Part shown: one piece after another, positions 6,116-7,371 of the stretch | Position numbering within the stretch: the first letter of the stretch is position 1 | Layout: every line of letters starts with the position of its first letter | From: an uncultured Prevotella sp. | GTDB taxonomy: Bacteria; Bacteroidota; Bacteroidia; Bacteroidales; Bacteroidaceae | Length of the DNA stretch: 7,371 nucleotides | Direction: 5' to 3' | Assembly: GCA_938018155.1 (NCBI GenBank) | Contig: CALIIG010000238.1 | Coordinates: 1 to 7,371 of the forward strand | Position numbers and translations under genes: made by a program | Notes under the pieces: model-generated | Seen by the model: only the letters and a program-made list of their open reading frames with translations | Database searches by the model: none | Told to the model about the DNA's origin: nothing

Positions 6116-7207
6116 ATGCAAAACGATAATGAAATGTTGAATTTTACGGTGGGACCCGTCATGTCGAGTAATGCTGTCAGAGCTATCGGAGGTGAGCAAG
6201 TTCCCTATTTTAGGACGCCAGAGTTCTCTCAAACTATGTTTGAAAACGAAGCGTTAGTAAAGAAATTTGCTCGTGCTGACGATGCATCGAGGGTACTTTT
6301 CATTACGGGTTCGGGTACGGCTGCTATGGAAGCTACCATCATGAATTGCTTTACCCCTGCCGATAAACTGCTTATTGTTAACGGCGGTAGCTTTGGACAG
6401 CGTTTCGTCGACCTTTGTCAGCTCCACCAAATACCCTATACCGAGCTTGTTCCACAGTTTGGATATGATATAAATGCTACTATGCTCGAACCCTATGAAC
6501 ACAAGGGTTACACGGGTTTTCTGGTTAATGTAAACGAAACTTCAACTGGTGTTCACTACGATATTAACCTTATTAGCGACTTCTGTAAGCGCAACGGCCT
6601 TTTTCTTGTGGTTGATGCCATCAGTTCTTTTTTGGCCGATCCCTTCGACATGAAAGCACTTGGGGCCGACGTTATGATTACAGGCTCGCAGAAAGCACTG
6701 GCTTGTCCGCCTGGAATATCAATTATAACACTTTCTCCAAACGGTGTTGACCGCGTTAATCATCATCGTGCAGGGTGTATGTATTTCGACCTGAAGGATG
6801 CACTTAAAAACGGCGAACGTGGACAAACACCGTTTACACCGGCCGTAGGAATTCTCCGTCAGATTAATCAACGCCTGCATGAAATAGATACGGCAGGAGG
6901 TGTTGAGTCGGAGATTAACAAAATAAAAACTATTACAAACGACTTTCGTGAGCGTGTAAAACACCTGCCGTTAAGCTTTGTTTCGCATGCACCAGGCAAT
7001 GCAGTAACGCCTCTTCATCCGCAACGTGTGTCGGCATACGATGTTTTTACCACGCTTAAGGACGAATATAATATATGGATTTGTCCTAACGGTGGGGCTA
7101 TGCGCGACCGCGTTTTCCGCGTAGGCCACATCGGTTCGCTTACTATCGACGATAACACGCGGCTTATCAACGCTATGAACAACATGCTCGAACGCGGGCT
7201 TTTATAA
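6116..7207 (+). CDS. Class V PLP-dependent aminotransferase
   Basis: The product (363 residues from the ATG at 6116) is a fold-type I class V aminotransferase of the alanine-glyoxylate / 2-aminoethylphosphonate transaminase group. The opening NFTVGPVMSS (9-18), the cofactor-phosphate loop GSGTAAMEA (65-73), ETSTG (141-145), the pyridine-nitrogen-binding Asp167 in VVDAISS, the PLP-Lys193 in TGSQKAL, and substrate-side RVGHIG (335-340) are all present, so it should be active. Reading further upstream gives a TTG start at 6032, but the extra 28 residues look like translated non-coding sequence and the family starts near residue 1 here; ATG 6134 is an alternative. It lies 9 bases before a TagD-like cytidylyltransferase and after a glycerophosphotransferase-family gene. 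The context suggests it makes the amino group of an alcohol phosphate or phosphonate that is then CDP-activated. The real amino donor and acceptor are not determinable, so 2-aminoethylphosphonate metabolism is only one possibility. Confidence 0.88.
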   Translation: MQNDNEMLNFTVGPVMSSNAVRAIGGEQVPYFRTPEFSQTMFENEALVKKFARADDASRVLFITGSGTAAMEATIMNCFTPADKLLIVNGGSFGQRFVDLCQLHQIPYTELVPQFGYDINATMLEPYEHKGYTGFLVNVNETSTGVHYDINLISDFCKRNGLFLVVDAISSFLADPFDMKALGADVMITGSQKALACPPGISIITLSPNGVDRVNHHRAGCMYFDLKDALKNGERGQTPFTPAVGILRQINQRLHEIDTAGGVESEINKIKTITNDFRERVKHLPLSFVSHAPGNAVTPLHPQRVSAYDVFTTLKDEYNIWICPNGGAMRDRVFRVGHIGSLTIDDNTRLINAMNNMLERGLL

Positions 7208-7216
7208 CCTACGACT

Positions 7217-7371
7217 ATGAAGAAAGTGATTACCTACGGCACCTTCGACCTCATTCACAAGGGACATATACGCTTATTACAACGGGCAAAAGCGTTGGGC
7301 GATTACCTTGTAGTGGGCGTTACAGCCGATAATTTCGACCGTGCCCGTGGCAAGATTAACGTGCAGCAATC
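7217..7371 (+). CDS. TagD-like cytidylyltransferase, N-terminal part (cut by window end)
   Basis: Fifty-one complete codons are visible before the window ends; the gene continues beyond it. The opening MKKVITYGTFDLIHKGH has the nucleotidyltransferase signature GTFDLIHKGH (8-17) with the HxGH motif (His14-Lys-Gly-His17), followed by LLQRAKALGDYLVVGVTADNF (20-40). This matches the CTP:glycerol-3-phosphate cytidylyltransferase (TagD) group, which joins a CMP from CTP to an alcohol phosphate, giving a CDP-alcohol and pyrophosphate. It starts 9 bases after the aminotransferase stop, so the two are almost certainly co-transcribed and perhaps translationally coupled. Bacteroidetes relatives are often longer than TagD (about 130 residues), with an added C-terminal domain, but that cannot be judged here. 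The likely product is the donor for the upstream glycerophosphotransferase. Confidence 0.85.
   Translation, partial: MKKVITYGTFDLIHKGHIRLLQRAKALGDYLVVGVTADNFDRARGKINVQQ

Overview
The window looks like chromosomal DNA from a member of the Bacteroidales, most likely Prevotella or a close relative. Three things point that way: the acpP-fabF-rnc order, promoters of the Bacteroidetes type (TTG, about 20 bp, TAnnTTTG) in place of -35/-10 boxes, and genes that lack Shine-Dalgarno sequences. The genus is an inference from protein style, not from a marker gene.

Left end (1-247): non-coding, AT-rich DNA with a dense group of DnaA-box-like 9-mers. It contains one perfect TTATCCACA box and several single-mismatch copies, so it is a candidate replication origin or origin-proximal region. 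Next, on the minus strand, comes a two-gene operon (DUF4254 protein, then a family 9 glycosyltransferase, 239-1942) that probably acts in LPS or other surface-glycan assembly. Its promoter (1969-1999) matches the Bacteroidetes consensus very well.

Centre (2086-4855): a divergent promoter region leads into acpP, fabF and rnc on the plus strand. AcpP carries growing acyl chains, FabF elongates them, and RNase III processes double-stranded RNA. A strong intrinsic terminator lies between acpP and fabF. Its 5' arm can instead pair with the last codons of acpP, which is the layout of a translation-coupled attenuator. A second hairpin ends the operon after rnc. The RNase III has a long acidic C-terminal tail and Asn where E. 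coli has the metal ligand Asp114.

Right end (4955-7371): a plus-strand cassette resembling teichoic-acid chemistry in a Gram-negative. It encodes a CDP-glycerol glycerophosphotransferase-family enzyme, a class V PLP aminotransferase, and the start of a TagD-like cytidylyltransferase cut off by the window end. Together they suggest synthesis of a CDP-activated (possibly amino-bearing) alcohol phosphate and its transfer to a surface polymer. GC content rises visibly toward this end. No RNA genes, insertion sequences or CRISPR arrays were found.
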